A stretch of 64,000 bases of DNA, from contig CAINJJ010000050.1 of the NCBI GenBank assembly GCA_903849645.1, positions 28,025-92,024 on the forward strand, written 5' to 3'. This stretch comes from an uncultured Acidobacteriaceae bacterium (GTDB lineage: Bacteria > Acidobacteriota > Terriglobia > Terriglobales > Acidobacteriaceae). This document shows, one piece after another, positions 1 to 13,002 of this stretch (position 1 is the stretch's first letter; each line of letters starts with the position of its first letter). Both the position numbers and the translations under genes were made by a program. The notes under the pieces are model-generated. The model worked only from the letters and a program-made list of their open reading frames with translations, searched no databases and was not told where the DNA came from.

Positions 1-174
1 CGAAGCCACAATCTCAACCCGGTTGCAGGTTGAGACAATCATGCACTCCGTTACGCCCGGCTCCGCCGCCAGCGCCCGCGTCGTCTCGGGAAGGTCTTCG
101 CGCGAGATCGCGATCCGCTCACGCAATTCAATCGGCGCGGTCTTGTGATTCACTCCAATCAGGGCCAGTGTCAT
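1..174 (-). CDS. hemA: Glutamyl-tRNA reductase, N-terminal part (gene runs off window start)
   Basis: Reverse-strand translation of 174..1 gives MTLALIGVNHKTAPIELRERIAISREDLPETTRALAAEPGVTECMIVSTCNRVEIVAS; GVNHKTAPxxLRE and STCNRVE are HemA signatures. Not listed in ORF track because it is open at the window edge. Confidence 0.95.
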   Translation of the reverse strand, partial: MTLALIGVNHKTAPIELRERIAISREDLPETTRALAAEPGVTECMIVSTCNRVEIVAS

Positions 175-1007
175 CGGGGACCGTACCTGTGGACCTGGCT
201 GAAAACATTGGCCAGCATCACCACCAGCATCACAATGAATACGGCTCCGGAGAGATACGCCGCCCGGCGGCCGCGCAGCCCCTGCGTCCGCCGCACAAAC
301 AGGAGCGCCACATACACGGCCCACATGGTGAACGAGGCAATGACTTTGGGATCGCGGAAATATGCCGCCCCCAGCACCGTCTCCTGCGCCAGAACGGACC
401 CAATCACCAGCCCCACCGTCATGCAGGGAAATCCAAACTCCAGCGTGGCGTGGGCAATGCGCTCCAGCGTATCCAGCGGCGGCATCCAGTCCAGCGGCAG
501 CCACCAGGAGTCCGTCCCCGGCTTCCGCTTGCTCTTCAGCCTGCGCTCCTGCACCAGGTAGAGAACCGAGGCCAGCAGGCTGAACCCGAGCGCCACATAG
601 GCCGCCAGCAGGGCTGCAATGTGCGCCACCAGCCAGCTGATCCTTACCCCTTCCGACGGAAAGACATACCGCTCTGCGCCCAGAGCAGGCACAAAGACTG
701 CAAAGAACGTGATCGGCAGCACGAAGATGCCCAGCGACACCGCGTCATAGAGCCACCAAACCAGGAAGAAAACGCCGGCCACTGCAAATCCCAGCAGCGA
801 CTCCACCTCCCGCACGCCTACCGGCATCCAGCTATGGCCCTGCACCAGCATCTCCACCACCGAAACAAAGTGGAAAAAAAAGGCCAGGCCGCCCAGGTGG
901 ACACAGCTCTTCCGCCAGCGGACCACTCCATACAGCACGGCCGGAAAGATTGCGATGGATGCGGCCGCGTAGAGGATGGCCGCGACCCGAAGCCAGAGAA
1001 GGTACAT
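171..1007 (-). CDS. Cytochrome c assembly (CcsA/HemX-like) multi-pass membrane protein
   Basis: ORF 171..1076 (-); likely start MYLLWLRVAAIL at 1007; WWLYDAVSLGIFVLPITFFAVFVPAL and multiple TM segments; stop overlaps hemA start (ATGA). Confidence 0.8.
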   Translation of the reverse strand: MYLLWLRVAAILYAAASIAIFPAVLYGVVRWRKSCVHLGGLAFFFHFVSVVEMLVQGHSWMPVGVREVESLLGFAVAGVFFLVWWLYDAVSLGIFVLPITFFAVFVPALGAERYVFPSEGVRISWLVAHIAALLAAYVALGFSLLASVLYLVQERRLKSKRKPGTDSWWLPLDWMPPLDTLERIAHATLEFGFPCMTVGLVIGSVLAQETVLGAAYFRDPKVIASFTMWAVYVALLFVRRTQGLRGRRAAYLSGAVFIVMLVVMLANVFSQVHRYGPR

Positions 1008-1201
1008 ATCGATCTTCACCTTAAAGGCGCAAAACAACAGTATACTGTGACGCAAATCACTCGCAGAAGGCGTCAAACGAATCGCACGTGCCGATTTTGG
1101 TGCGCTGTTTCACTCCGGCTCGCTCAGGCGGCTCATCCGCAAGCAAAACCGAGGCTTTCGGCGACCCTTCCACCCTGGACCGCGGCCCGGACAGCCTGCC
1201 G

Positions 1202-1711
1202 CTACAGCCCCTTCTTCATCACGGCAAGCCCCGCCCGCGAGGCCTCCACATCGTCCTCGGACTTGCCTCCGCTGAAGGCCACAATCACCCAGCCTCCCTT
1301 TACCCGGCCAATCACCCCGCCCTGCCAGCCAAACTCGCCTGTCATCGGCGGCCGCCCGGCGGTGCCGCTGTCCTTCAGCGTCTCGGCCATCTCTGAAGCC
1401 TTGGCGTAGGCAATTCCCAGCAGGTTGTTGCCCTTTTCCGTGGCTGTGGGCGCGTCCTTCATCCGCCCCACCACGGCCATCTTGGACGTCCACCCTTCAA
1501 TCGTCTCGCCCTCGGCATAGGCCACCACGGCCACGCCGCCAATCTTCAACTCGGCCGCCCGCTTCTTCATCGCCTCCAGGGCCGCGCTCGTCACGGCATC
1601 CAGCTTCTTCGCGCTTACGGGCTTTGGCCCGCCTGCCGCCTGCACCCGCACCCCGCCCGCCATCAAGCCCGCCAATACCAGTACCGCCGCCGTCAAGACA
1701 CGCCTCTCCAT
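1202..1711 (-). CDS. Exported small protein, possible GlcG/HbpS (DUF336)-like heme-binding family
   Basis: Signal peptide MERRVLTAAVLVLAGLMAGGVRVQA; pattern LDAVTSAALEAMKKRAAELKIGGVAVVAYAEG resembles DUF336; family assignment tentative. Confidence 0.6.
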   Translation of the reverse strand: MERRVLTAAVLVLAGLMAGGVRVQAAGGPKPVSAKKLDAVTSAALEAMKKRAAELKIGGVAVVAYAEGETIEGWTSKMAVVGRMKDAPTATEKGNNLLGIAYAKASEMAETLKDSGTAGRPPMTGEFGWQGGVIGRVKGGWVIVAFSGGKSEDDVEASRAGLAVMKKGL

Positions 1712-1863
1712 CCAATACCCTCCATGGCAAATTTCACCCGGCCCGGAAGCCGCCCGGACACCGGAGAATCATACCTTCCGCAGGCTCTACGCTCCATCGG
1801 CCCCTCCCCTAAGCCCCGCAGCCTACCCCTCCGCCATCCCGTCACGTTACTCTTGAATGCAGC

Positions 1864-4607
<2,744 letters not shown>

Positions 4608-4611
<4 letters not shown>

Positions 4612-5732
4612 AATCCACCCTGCGCCAAGCCGCCGGCAGTCTTCTTGTTGTTGGACTGGGCGGAACCGAACTCACCAGCCTTGAGCGCGCATGGCTCCGC
4701 CTTATCCGTCCCGGCGGCATCATCCTCTTCAAGCGCAACATTACAGACGCGGCACAGACCCGCGCCCTTCTGGATGAGGCCACAGGCTTCTGCGCACCGC
4801 ACGCCGCGCGCTTTGTCGATGTGGAGGGCGGCACCGTCAACCGACTGCGCGACGCCCTAGCTCCCATCCCCTCCGTCTCAGCCGTCGCCGCCGCCGTACT
4901 CTCTCTCGCAGAGCCCGCGCTGGCCCGCACCCACGGCGAACTCATCGCGCAATCCGTCCGCGCCTTCGGCTTCAACACAACGCTGGCGCCGGTTGTCGAT
5001 CTCGCCCTGCCTGAGGCCGCAGAGGTCCTCGGCTCGCGCACCGCAAGCCCCGATCCGGCAGTGGTCATCGCCTACGCGCGCCAGTTCCTCTCCGGCCTCG
5101 CGGCCCACGGCGTTTCCGGCTGCGGCAAGCACTTTCCCGGCCTCGGCGGGGCCAGCGGCGACACACACTTCCTGACCCCTTCCATCGGGCGAAGCACGAG
5201 ACAGATGGAAGCCGACCTCGCCCCCTACCGCGAACTGCATGCGCAGATGCCCATCGTCATGACCAACCACGCGGCCTATCCCGCAACGCCCGGCAAGCAG
5301 ACACCTGCCTCGGCCTCGCGCTACTGGATTACAAAGATTCTTCGCGAACGCATCGGCTATCGCGGACTCATCCTCTCCGACGATCTCGAAATGGGCGGCA
5401 TTCTCAAGTTCATGCCCATCGAAGAGGCCGCCATCGAAGCCTTCCGCGCCGGCTCGGATCTGGTCGAGATATGCCACAGCGCCGAGCTCATCCTGCGCAC
5501 GTACGAAGCGCTCCTCACCGAGGCCGAGCGTTCCGCAGCCTTCCGCGCACTGCTGCTCAAGCGCGGACAACAATCCTCCCGCAAGCGCGCAAAACTCTAC
5601 ACCGCGCCCATCCCGCGCCCGCTCACGGCCAAGCAATTCGCAACGCTGCAAACGCGCATCGCGCGCTTCGCCGGCCAGATCGCCGCCAGCGAGTCCACTC
5701 CACGCGCCACCTCGCCCGCGGAGGCCTCATGA
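4608..5732 (+). CDS. nagZ: Glycoside hydrolase family 3 / beta-N-acetylhexosaminidase (NagZ-like)
   Basis: GCGKHFPGLGGASGDTH (GH3 KHFPG motif) and LILSDDLEMGGI catalytic Asp region; ATGA overlap with mutS. Confidence 0.85.
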
Positions 5733-6898
5733 CCGCGCGTACCATGGTCGTGGCAGGCGTCATGAGCGGCACCTCCGCCGACGGCATCGACGTGGCCATC
5801 GTGCGCATTGCAGCAGGCCGTTCCAAACCTGCGCTCACCCTGCTGGCCCACGAGGGCTTCCGCTACCCTGCACCCCTGCGCCGTGCCGTGCTGGCCGCCA
5901 TGAACGCCTCCTCCATCAGCACCGCCGAACTGGCGCGCCTGAACTGGCGTCTAGGCCTCGCCTATGCCGAGGCCGTCAAGGCAACCGCGGAGAAGCACTC
6001 TCTCCGCCTCGACCTCATTGGATGCCATGGGCAGACGCTCTACCATCAGCCGCGCGCCGTGAGCTATGCCGGCCGCAGCTTTGCCTGCACCTGGCAGTTA
6101 GGCGAACCCGCAGTCCTTGCCGCCTCGCTGGGCGTGCCGGTGGTTTCAAACTTCCGCCCCGCAGACATGGCCGCCGGCGGTCAGGGCGCTCCGCTCGTGC
6201 CTCTGCTCGACTACGTGCTCTTCGCCAACCGCAAACGCGGCCGCGTGCTGCAGAACATCGGCGGCATCGCCAACCTCACCGCCATCCCCGCCGGCGCAGC
6301 TTCCTCCGCCGTTGTGGCCTTTGACACAGGCCCCGGCAACATGATCATCGACTGGCTCGCGCAGGAGCTCACCGGCGCGCGCTTCGACCGCAACGGCCAA
6401 AGCGCCGCTCGCGGAACTGTGCTGAAACCGGTCCTCGCCACGCTCCTCCGCAACCCTTACTTCCATCTCAAGCCACCGCGCACCGCCGGTCGCGAGCAGT
6501 TCGGCCGCGAGTTCGCCGCGCGCTTTCTCGCCGCCTGCCGGAAGCTCAGCCCGCGCACTGAAGACGCCATGGCCACCGCTACCGCCTTCACCGCCGAGAC
6601 CATCGCTGCCAGCTACAAGTCCTTCGTTCGCCGCTCCATGCAAGGCCAGACCGTGGATTACATCGTCTCCGGCGGCGGCGCGCGCAACGCCACCCTCATG
6701 GCGATGCTTGCCCAGCGCCTTGAACCTCTGGGCTGCGACCTCGCCACGAGCGAGCAGTTCGGACTGCCCGCCGAGGCCAAGGAGGCCGCCGCCTTTGCCC
6801 TCCTCGCCTGGCAAACCTGGCACAGGCAGCCGGGCAACGTCCCCAAGGCCACCGGCGCCACCGGCCCTGCCATCCTCGGCCAGGTGACCTATGTCTAG
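5729..6898 (+). CDS. anmK: Anhydro-N-acetylmuramic acid kinase
   Basis: MVVAGVMSGTSADGIDVAIV N-terminus, GCHGQTLYHQP, NIGGIANLT, FDTGPGNMIID; real start at 5729 inside longer ORF 5471..6898; ATGA overlap with nagZ. Confidence 0.95.
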   Translation: MTARTMVVAGVMSGTSADGIDVAIVRIAAGRSKPALTLLAHEGFRYPAPLRRAVLAAMNASSISTAELARLNWRLGLAYAEAVKATAEKHSLRLDLIGCHGQTLYHQPRAVSYAGRSFACTWQLGEPAVLAASLGVPVVSNFRPADMAAGGQGAPLVPLLDYVLFANRKRGRVLQNIGGIANLTAIPAGAASSAVVAFDTGPGNMIIDWLAQELTGARFDRNGQSAARGTVLKPVLATLLRNPYFHLKPPRTAGREQFGREFAARFLAACRKLSPRTEDAMATATAFTAETIAASYKSFVRRSMQGQTVDYIVSGGGARNATLMAMLAQRLEPLGCDLATSEQFGLPAEAKEAAAFALLAWQTWHRQPGNVPKATGATGPAILGQVTYV

Positions 6899-8456
6899 GC
6901 GGGCGCAAACATTCGCCGGCCGGCGTTCGTTGCGTGCTTCCCTTCCGTTTCTTGCGCTTGCTCTGCTTTTCGCCATCACGAGCTGCCGCTCCACCCCACG
7001 CGACCCGCAAACTCTCGTCTTCCTCATTGAAAGCAGCCCCGCCAATCTCGACCCGCGCATCGGCACCGATGGCCAGTCCGAGCACATCGACGAGCTGCTC
7101 TTTGACGGTCTCGTCTCCCGCGATGCGAGCTTCCGCTTCACTCCCGCCCTGGCCGCCAAATGGGAACAGCCCAACCCGCTCACCCTCGTCTTTCACCTTC
7201 GCGATGGCGTCCGCTTCCATGATGGCCGCCCGTTCACCGCGCGCGATGTCCTGTGGACCATCAACTCCATGCGCTCCGGCGCCGTCATCACGCCCAAGTC
7301 AGCCGCCTACGCCTCCGTTGATACTGTCGAGGCGCCCGATGCGCGCACGGTTGTCTTTCATCTCAAGCACCCCGACAACTTTCTCCTCACCAACCTCTCC
7401 ACTGGCGCCATGGGCATCGTCCCCGAGGGCAGCGGACGCGAGTTCTGGCGTCATCCCATCGGCACCGGCCCCTTTCGCTTCGTCAGCCAGCAGATTGACC
7501 AGGATGTCGTCGTCGAGCACAACCCTCTGAGTTGGTCCGCCGTACCCGCCCTTGAACGCGTGCGCTTCCGCATTGTTCCCGACGCCATCACCGAGTCGCT
7601 TGAGCTTGAAAAAGGCTCGGCCGATGTTGCCGTCAACTCCCTGCCCATGGACGCCTTGCCAGTCCTTGCCGCGCTCCCGAATCTCATCGTCGAAGACGCG
7701 CCCGGCACGCAGATCCAGTACCTCACTTTCAACCTGCGCGACCCGCTCCTGCAGGACCCGCGCGTGCGTCAGGCCATCGCCTGCGCAATCGATCGCACAC
7801 AGATCATCGACACCCTCCTCCGCGGCCACGCACAGCCCGCCGGAAGCCTGCTGCCCGCAGCCCATTGGGCCTTCACCGGCGATGTCGCCCGCTACGACTT
7901 CGACCCCGCGCGCGCGGTCCAACTTCTCGATCGGGCCGGCTACCGTGCCGGCCCTACGGGCGTCCGCCTTCATCTCACCATGAAGACCAGCACCGTCGAG
8001 GACGTGCGCTCCCTCGCCGCCGTTCTCCAGCAGCAGCTTGCCCGTGTCGGCATCGCGCTCGACCTCCGCAGCTACGAGTTCGCCACCTTCTATTCCGATG
8101 TCACACGCGGCGCATTCCAGATGTATTCGCTCCGCTGGATCGGCGGCAACGAGCAACCGGACATCTTCAGCTATGTCTATGCGACCGCCAACTTCTCCCC
8201 CAAAGGAGCCAATCGCAGCCACTACTCCAACCCGCGTTTGGATGCCCTGCTGAGCGACGCCGCCCAAAGCGCCGACAACGCAAAGCGCCGTGCCGACTAT
8301 GCCGAAGCGCAGCAGATTCTGGCCCGCGATCTGCCCGCCATCAACCTCTGGTATCGCGACACCATCGTCGTCCATAGCCGCCGCTTGCAGCACGTGGTCC
8401 CCACTCCCTCGGGAAGTTATTCATTCCTGGAAGCGGCGGAGTTGCGCTCCGAATAA
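6891..8456 (+). CDS. Peptide/oligopeptide ABC transporter substrate-binding protein (SBP family 5)
   Basis: Signal peptide with possible lipobox (AITSC), LVFHLRDGVRFHDGRPFTARDVLWTI typical of SBP_bac_5; start overlaps anmK end. Confidence 0.9.
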   Translation: MSRRAQTFAGRRSLRASLPFLALALLFAITSCRSTPRDPQTLVFLIESSPANLDPRIGTDGQSEHIDELLFDGLVSRDASFRFTPALAAKWEQPNPLTLVFHLRDGVRFHDGRPFTARDVLWTINSMRSGAVITPKSAAYASVDTVEAPDARTVVFHLKHPDNFLLTNLSTGAMGIVPEGSGREFWRHPIGTGPFRFVSQQIDQDVVVEHNPLSWSAVPALERVRFRIVPDAITESLELEKGSADVAVNSLPMDALPVLAALPNLIVEDAPGTQIQYLTFNLRDPLLQDPRVRQAIACAIDRTQIIDTLLRGHAQPAGSLLPAAHWAFTGDVARYDFDPARAVQLLDRAGYRAGPTGVRLHLTMKTSTVEDVRSLAAVLQQQLARVGIALDLRSYEFATFYSDVTRGAFQMYSLRWIGGNEQPDIFSYVYATANFSPKGANRSHYSNPRLDALLSDAAQSADNAKRRADYAEAQQILARDLPAINLWYRDTIVVHSRRLQHVVPTPSGSYSFLEAAELRSE

Positions 8457-8664
8457 CAGCCCTCAAAGCCTCTCGCAGCGCGGCCTTCAGCTTGTCTTAA
8501 GGTTCGGCGCAAAGCCCCCTCGCCTGAATGCCTATTGTTTGCAGCATCTTCAGCGCAGCTTCATGTTGCGCGCCGCACTATGGGATGAGCCGTTCAACCT
8601 TTTAGCGCTTTCGCTCGTCTACCCAAACAGAGAAAACGCATCCTTCCTGCACACGGAAAGGTAA

Positions 8665-9858
8665 TTGCCCGTGGAGAATTTGCAAATGAGCAACAACAAG
8701 AACATCAGCTTTCGATTCGCATGGCTTCCTGCTTTCATCCTGCTGGCCTGCGCCGCGGCCCTCAGTGCCCAGGCCCCCGCCCGCTTTGTCGGAGCCATCA
8801 CCGCCATCAACGGCGCATCCATCACGGTCAAGACCGACGCCGGCGAATCCTACCAGGTCAGTGTTGATTCCTCCGCGTCGTTGAGGCGCATCGCGCCCGG
8901 GCAAAAAGACCTCAGCACCGCCGACGCCATGCAGTTCGCCGACCTTGCCGTTGGAGACCGCGCCCTGGTCAAGCTCGATCCCAATGCCCCCGCGGGCACT
9001 CTGCAGGCCCTCCAGATCATCGCCGTCAAGCAGGCCGACCTTGCCCTCAAGCAGCAGAAGGATCGCGAAGACTGGCAGCGCCGCGGCGTAGGCGGCCTTG
9101 TCAAGAGCGTCGATGCCGGCTCCGGCGTCATCCTGTTGACCAGCGGCGCAGGGGCGCAGCTCAAGACCATCACCGTGCACACCACAAAGACCACCATGCT
9201 CAAGCGCTATGCGCCCGCCTCCGTCCGCTTTGACGCGGCCCAGCCGGCGCCCATCGACGCCATCCACACCGGAGACCAACTGCGCGCCCGCGGAACCAAG
9301 AGCCCCGATGGCCTCGAACTCTCCGCCGAAGAGGTCGTCTCCGGCAGCTTCCGCAACATCTCGGGAACCATCACCTCCCTTGACCCGGCCACGTCAACAC
9401 TCGTCGTCAAGGACCTGCTGTCAAAAAAGCAAGTCACGATTCACATCTCCACTGAAGCCCAGATGCGCCGCCTTCCCGACCGCATGGCCACCATGCTCGC
9501 CATGGCCCTCAAAGCGCCCGCGGGCGGCCGCTCCGCTCCACCTGCTGCCGGAAACACCACGGCTCCCATGCAGCGCGGCGGAACAGGACAGATGGGCGGC
9601 GGCGGCCAATGGGCCGGCCAGGGCTCCGGCGGCGGTGACCCGCAGCAGATGTTGAACCGTGCCCCGGCCATTCAACTGGCAGATCTCAAAAAGGGTGACG
9701 CCGTGATGCTCGTCGCCACAGACGGCGCGACGGAAGTCACGGCCATCACGCTGCTCGCCGGCGTTGAGCCGCTGCTTGAAGCGCCTGCCGCAAGTCAGAG
9801 CCTGCTCTCCAACTGGAGCATGGGTGGCGGCGCCGGCGCTGCCGATGCAAATCAGTAA
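8665..9858 (+). CDS. Exported protein with OB-like repeats (DUF5666-like) and Gly-rich segment
   Basis: Signal peptide region LPAFILLACAAALSAQA; FVGAITAINGASITVKTDAGESYQV; Gly-rich QRGGTGQMGGGGQWAGQGSGGG. Confidence 0.6.
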   Translation: MPVENLQMSNNKNISFRFAWLPAFILLACAAALSAQAPARFVGAITAINGASITVKTDAGESYQVSVDSSASLRRIAPGQKDLSTADAMQFADLAVGDRALVKLDPNAPAGTLQALQIIAVKQADLALKQQKDREDWQRRGVGGLVKSVDAGSGVILLTSGAGAQLKTITVHTTKTTMLKRYAPASVRFDAAQPAPIDAIHTGDQLRARGTKSPDGLELSAEEVVSGSFRNISGTITSLDPATSTLVVKDLLSKKQVTIHISTEAQMRRLPDRMATMLAMALKAPAGGRSAPPAAGNTTAPMQRGGTGQMGGGGQWAGQGSGGGDPQQMLNRAPAIQLADLKKGDAVMLVATDGATEVTAITLLAGVEPLLEAPAASQSLLSNWSMGGGAGAADANQ

Positions 9859-9895
9859 GACCGTTCCATACGAAGTGAAAACAAGCGAGGAACTC

Positions 9896-12800
9896 GTGTA
9901 TTCAAAACTGCAATGCCTCATTCATTTTCTGATTGCCCTGGCCATGGGATTGGCCGGAGTTCTGGGAGCGACCGCGCAGACCGCGGTCACGGCGACTCCT
10001 CCGGCTACCGCCACCCTGCATGGCCACATCGCCGACCCCACGGGCGCTCTCATTCCCGGCGCCACCGTCACGCTCGTCACCTCTGCCGGAACTGCTGTCA
10101 CCACCACCACAGCCGACTCGAGCGGCGCATACACGCTCGCCAACCTCGCGCCCGGCGGCTACATCGTCAAGGCCAGCTACGACGGCTTCGCCCCTTTCAC
10201 CTCGCCCACCATCCAGCTTGCGGCCGGGCAGATGAAACGCGTCGACATCGCCATGGCCATCGAGGTCGCGCAGCAGAGCGTCGAAGTCACCGACGAGTCC
10301 TCCTCCATCAACGTTGAAGCCAGCAGCAACGCCAGTTCGGTTGTGCTCAAGGGCAAGGATCTTGACGCGTTGTCTGACGACCCCGACGAGCTGTCCAACG
10401 AACTGTCCGCGCTCGCCGGCCCTTCCGCCGGACCCAATGGTGGCCAGATCTACATCGACGGCTTCAGCGGCGGGCAACTGCCGCCCAAGTCCGCCATTCG
10501 CGAGATCCGCATCAATCAGAATCCCTTCTCGGCCGAGTTTGATCGCCTCGGCTACGGCCGCATCGAGATCCTCACCAAGCCCGGCACAGACAAGCTCCAC
10601 GGCCAGGTCTTTGTCCAGGGCAACGACAAGCCCTTCAACACGGGCAACCCCTTCACCTCCACCATTCCCGACTACTACAGCTATCAGTTCAACGCCACGC
10701 TCAATGGCGCGCTCTCCAAAAAGAGTTCCTTCTTCGTCAGCGCCGAGCAGCGCAACAACGAAAACGTCAACGCATGGCGCATTCCCGATGCCGTTCTCGA
10801 AACCAGCCCCGGCGTCTTTACTGACACTGTCAACTACGGCGTCAACCAGTTGAACCGCCGCATCCGCGACAACCTCTCCGCGCGCATCGATCTGCAGCTC
10901 GGCGCAAGAAACACCTTCACGGTGCGCTATGGCTTCTGGGCTGAGTCGGAGCACAACAACCTCAATCAGCAATCGCTGCCCAGCGCATCCACACACGAGT
11001 CCAACACCGACCACACCGTGCAGATGAGCGACGCAATCGTCATCAACGATCATGCCGTCAACGAGACCCGCTTTCAGTTCGAGCGGCAAAACGAAAATCA
11101 CTACCCCGACTCCACCGCCCGCACCATTGGCGTCGCGGGAGACTTCACCGGCGGCGGCTACAACGGCGGCAAATACCTGGACCACGCCACCCGCCTCGAG
11201 TTCCAGAACCTCACTACGTTGAGCCACGGGGCGCACGCCATCAAATTCGGCGCCCGCATGAGAGACACGCGCGACGCCAACCTCACCAACTCCAACTTCA
11301 ACGGCTCTTTCACCTTTGACTCCTTCAGCAAATACCTCAACATGGCCAACGGCCTCTCCGCGGGCACGCCGTTCGATACCCTCGTAGCCGCCGGCTATGG
11401 CCCCACATCCGGTGGCTATTCAAGCGGCCAGCAGTCCACCCTCGCCAACGTCTTCGACGTGGCGCTCTTCGCCCAGGATGACTGGAAGTTCAACCGGCGG
11501 CTTACCCTTTCCGCCGGTCTCCGCTGGGAGGCACAGAATCATGTCGCCGACCATAACGACTGGGCCCCGCGCGTTGCCATCGCCTATGCGCTCGACGGCG
11601 GCGGCAAAGACAACAAGAAGACCAAAACCGTGGTGCGCGCCGGTTACGGACTCTTCTATGACCGCTTTGACAGCCGCAGCCTGCTCACCATCATCCGCTC
11701 TGGCGCTCAGCATCAAATCGTGCTCAACAAGCCCGTCTGCACCGACACCGCAACCACTCTCGGCGCAATCGACCTGACAAGCTGCTCCAGCCTCGGCAGC
11801 TCGTCCGCGGCCTCGGTCCCGGTGCGTTATGAAGTGGCTCCCCACTACCAGTCGCCTTACACCGGACAGGCAGGCGCAAGCCTCGAGCGCCAACTCCCCG
11901 CCGGCAACAGCATAACCCTCACCTACCTGCGCTCCTTCGGCGTGCACCAGATGGTCAACCGCAACGCCAATCAGGCTACCGGAGGAACCCCGCAGGACAG
12001 CACCGGCGGCTACCTCTACGAGTTCTACCCAGAGGCCGTCTTCAAACAGGACCAGGTGATCGTCAGCGTCAACGGCAAGCTGGGCAAGAACGCCACCGTG
12101 ATGGGCTCCTACACCTTTGCGCGCGCCAACAGCAACAGCGCGGGCGGCGGCGCTTCCAACGCCTACAACCTCGACCAGGACTACGGCCGCGCGGGCTTCG
12201 TCGCGCGCAACATGCTCTTTCTCATGGGCAGCTACAACGGACCGTGGGGCATCCGCTTCAATCCTTTCATGGTGGCCCAGTCCGGCCGCCCCTTCAACAT
12301 CACACTGCCCACCGATCCATTGAACAACCTCTTCAATCAGCGGCCCGCCAAGGCTTCGACCGCCGACTGCTCCGCCAGCGCCGGCCGCTTTGTTGAAACC
12401 ACCTTTGGCTGCCTCGACACCACTCCGGCCCTCGCCACCAATGTGGACCTGCTGCCCGTCAATCTCGGCAACGGTCCAGCCGCCATCGCGGTCAACCTGC
12501 GCATCAGCAAGTCCATCGGCATCGGCCCCAAGCTCGCCGCAGCCAACGGAAATCAGGATGGCGGCGGACCTCCGGGAGGTGGCGGACCGCCCCCAGGTGG
12601 TGGCCGTGGCGGACCCGGCGGTGGTGGTCCGGGCGGCGGCCTTGGACCGGGTGGACTGGGCGGCGGTGGCGGCCGGGGCGGCATGGGTGGCATGTTCGGT
12701 TCAACCGGTACGGGTCACAAGTACTCGCTGAACTTCAGCGTTCAGGCCCTGAACCTCTTCAATGACATCGACTACGGAACCCCCAACGGAACGGTCGTTC

Positions 12801-12934
12801 CCACCCTCGATTCAACTACCGGAACCTGGGGGCCCGGCAAGCAGTTTGGCCACTCCACCAGCCTCGCCGGCCAGATCTTCTCCACCGGCTCCGCAGCCCG
12901 CCGCATCTTCGGGCAGGTCATCCTCTCCTTCTAA
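9896..12934 (+). CDS. TonB-dependent receptor with N-terminal carboxypeptidase-regulatory-like (Cna-B) domain
   Basis: GTG start at 9896 inside ORF 9764..12934; LHGHIADPTGALIPGATVTLVTSAGTAVTTTTADSSGAYTLANLAPGGYIVKASYDGF; plug region and terminal beta-strand ending in IFGQVILSF. Confidence 0.85.
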   Translation: MYSKLQCLIHFLIALAMGLAGVLGATAQTAVTATPPATATLHGHIADPTGALIPGATVTLVTSAGTAVTTTTADSSGAYTLANLAPGGYIVKASYDGFAPFTSPTIQLAAGQMKRVDIAMAIEVAQQSVEVTDESSSINVEASSNASSVVLKGKDLDALSDDPDELSNELSALAGPSAGPNGGQIYIDGFSGGQLPPKSAIREIRINQNPFSAEFDRLGYGRIEILTKPGTDKLHGQVFVQGNDKPFNTGNPFTSTIPDYYSYQFNATLNGALSKKSSFFVSAEQRNNENVNAWRIPDAVLETSPGVFTDTVNYGVNQLNRRIRDNLSARIDLQLGARNTFTVRYGFWAESEHNNLNQQSLPSASTHESNTDHTVQMSDAIVINDHAVNETRFQFERQNENHYPDSTARTIGVAGDFTGGGYNGGKYLDHATRLEFQNLTTLSHGAHAIKFGARMRDTRDANLTNSNFNGSFTFDSFSKYLNMANGLSAGTPFDTLVAAGYGPTSGGYSSGQQSTLANVFDVALFAQDDWKFNRRLTLSAGLRWEAQNHVADHNDWAPRVAIAYALDGGGKDNKKTKTVVRAGYGLFYDRFDSRSLLTIIRSGAQHQIVLNKPVCTDTATTLGAIDLTSCSSLGSSSAASVPVRYEVAPHYQSPYTGQAGASLERQLPAGNSITLTYLRSFGVHQMVNRNANQATGGTPQDSTGGYLYEFYPEAVFKQDQVIVSVNGKLGKNATVMGSYTFARANSNSAGGGASNAYNLDQDYGRAGFVARNMLFLMGSYNGPWGIRFNPFMVAQSGRPFNITLPTDPLNNLFNQRPAKASTADCSASAGRFVETTFGCLDTTPALATNVDLLPVNLGNGPAAIAVNLRISKSIGIGPKLAAANGNQDGGGPPGGGGPPPGGGRGGPGGGGPGGGLGPGGLGGGGGRGGMGGMFGSTGTGHKYSLNFSVQALNLFNDIDYGTPNGTVVPTLDSTTGTWGPGKQFGHSTSLAGQIFSTGSAARRIFGQVILSF

Positions 12935-12951
12935 ACCGCTATGAACTGGCA

Positions 12952-12985
12952 AGGGCCGAAGCTTCGTGCTTCGGCCCTCTTTTTA
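12952..12985 (+). terminator. Rho-independent terminator
   Basis: AGGGCCGAAGC-TTCGT-GCTTCGGCCCT followed by CTTTTT, 18 bp after receptor stop. Confidence 0.9.
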
Positions 12986-13002
12986 TGCCCGGCCTCATGC
13001 GC

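Noticed and set aside
30-1409. 459-aa plus ORF at window start
   Set aside because: Overlaps clear hemA, ccsA and exported protein genes on the minus strand.
5471-5728. N-terminal extension of the anmK ORF
   Set aside because: AnmK N-terminus (VAGVMSGTSADG) and ATGA overlap place the start at 5729; the extension overlaps nagZ.
9902-11236. 444-aa minus ORF opposite the TonB receptor
   Set aside because: Val/Gly/Ala-rich shadow ORF; plus-strand receptor domain structure is convincing.
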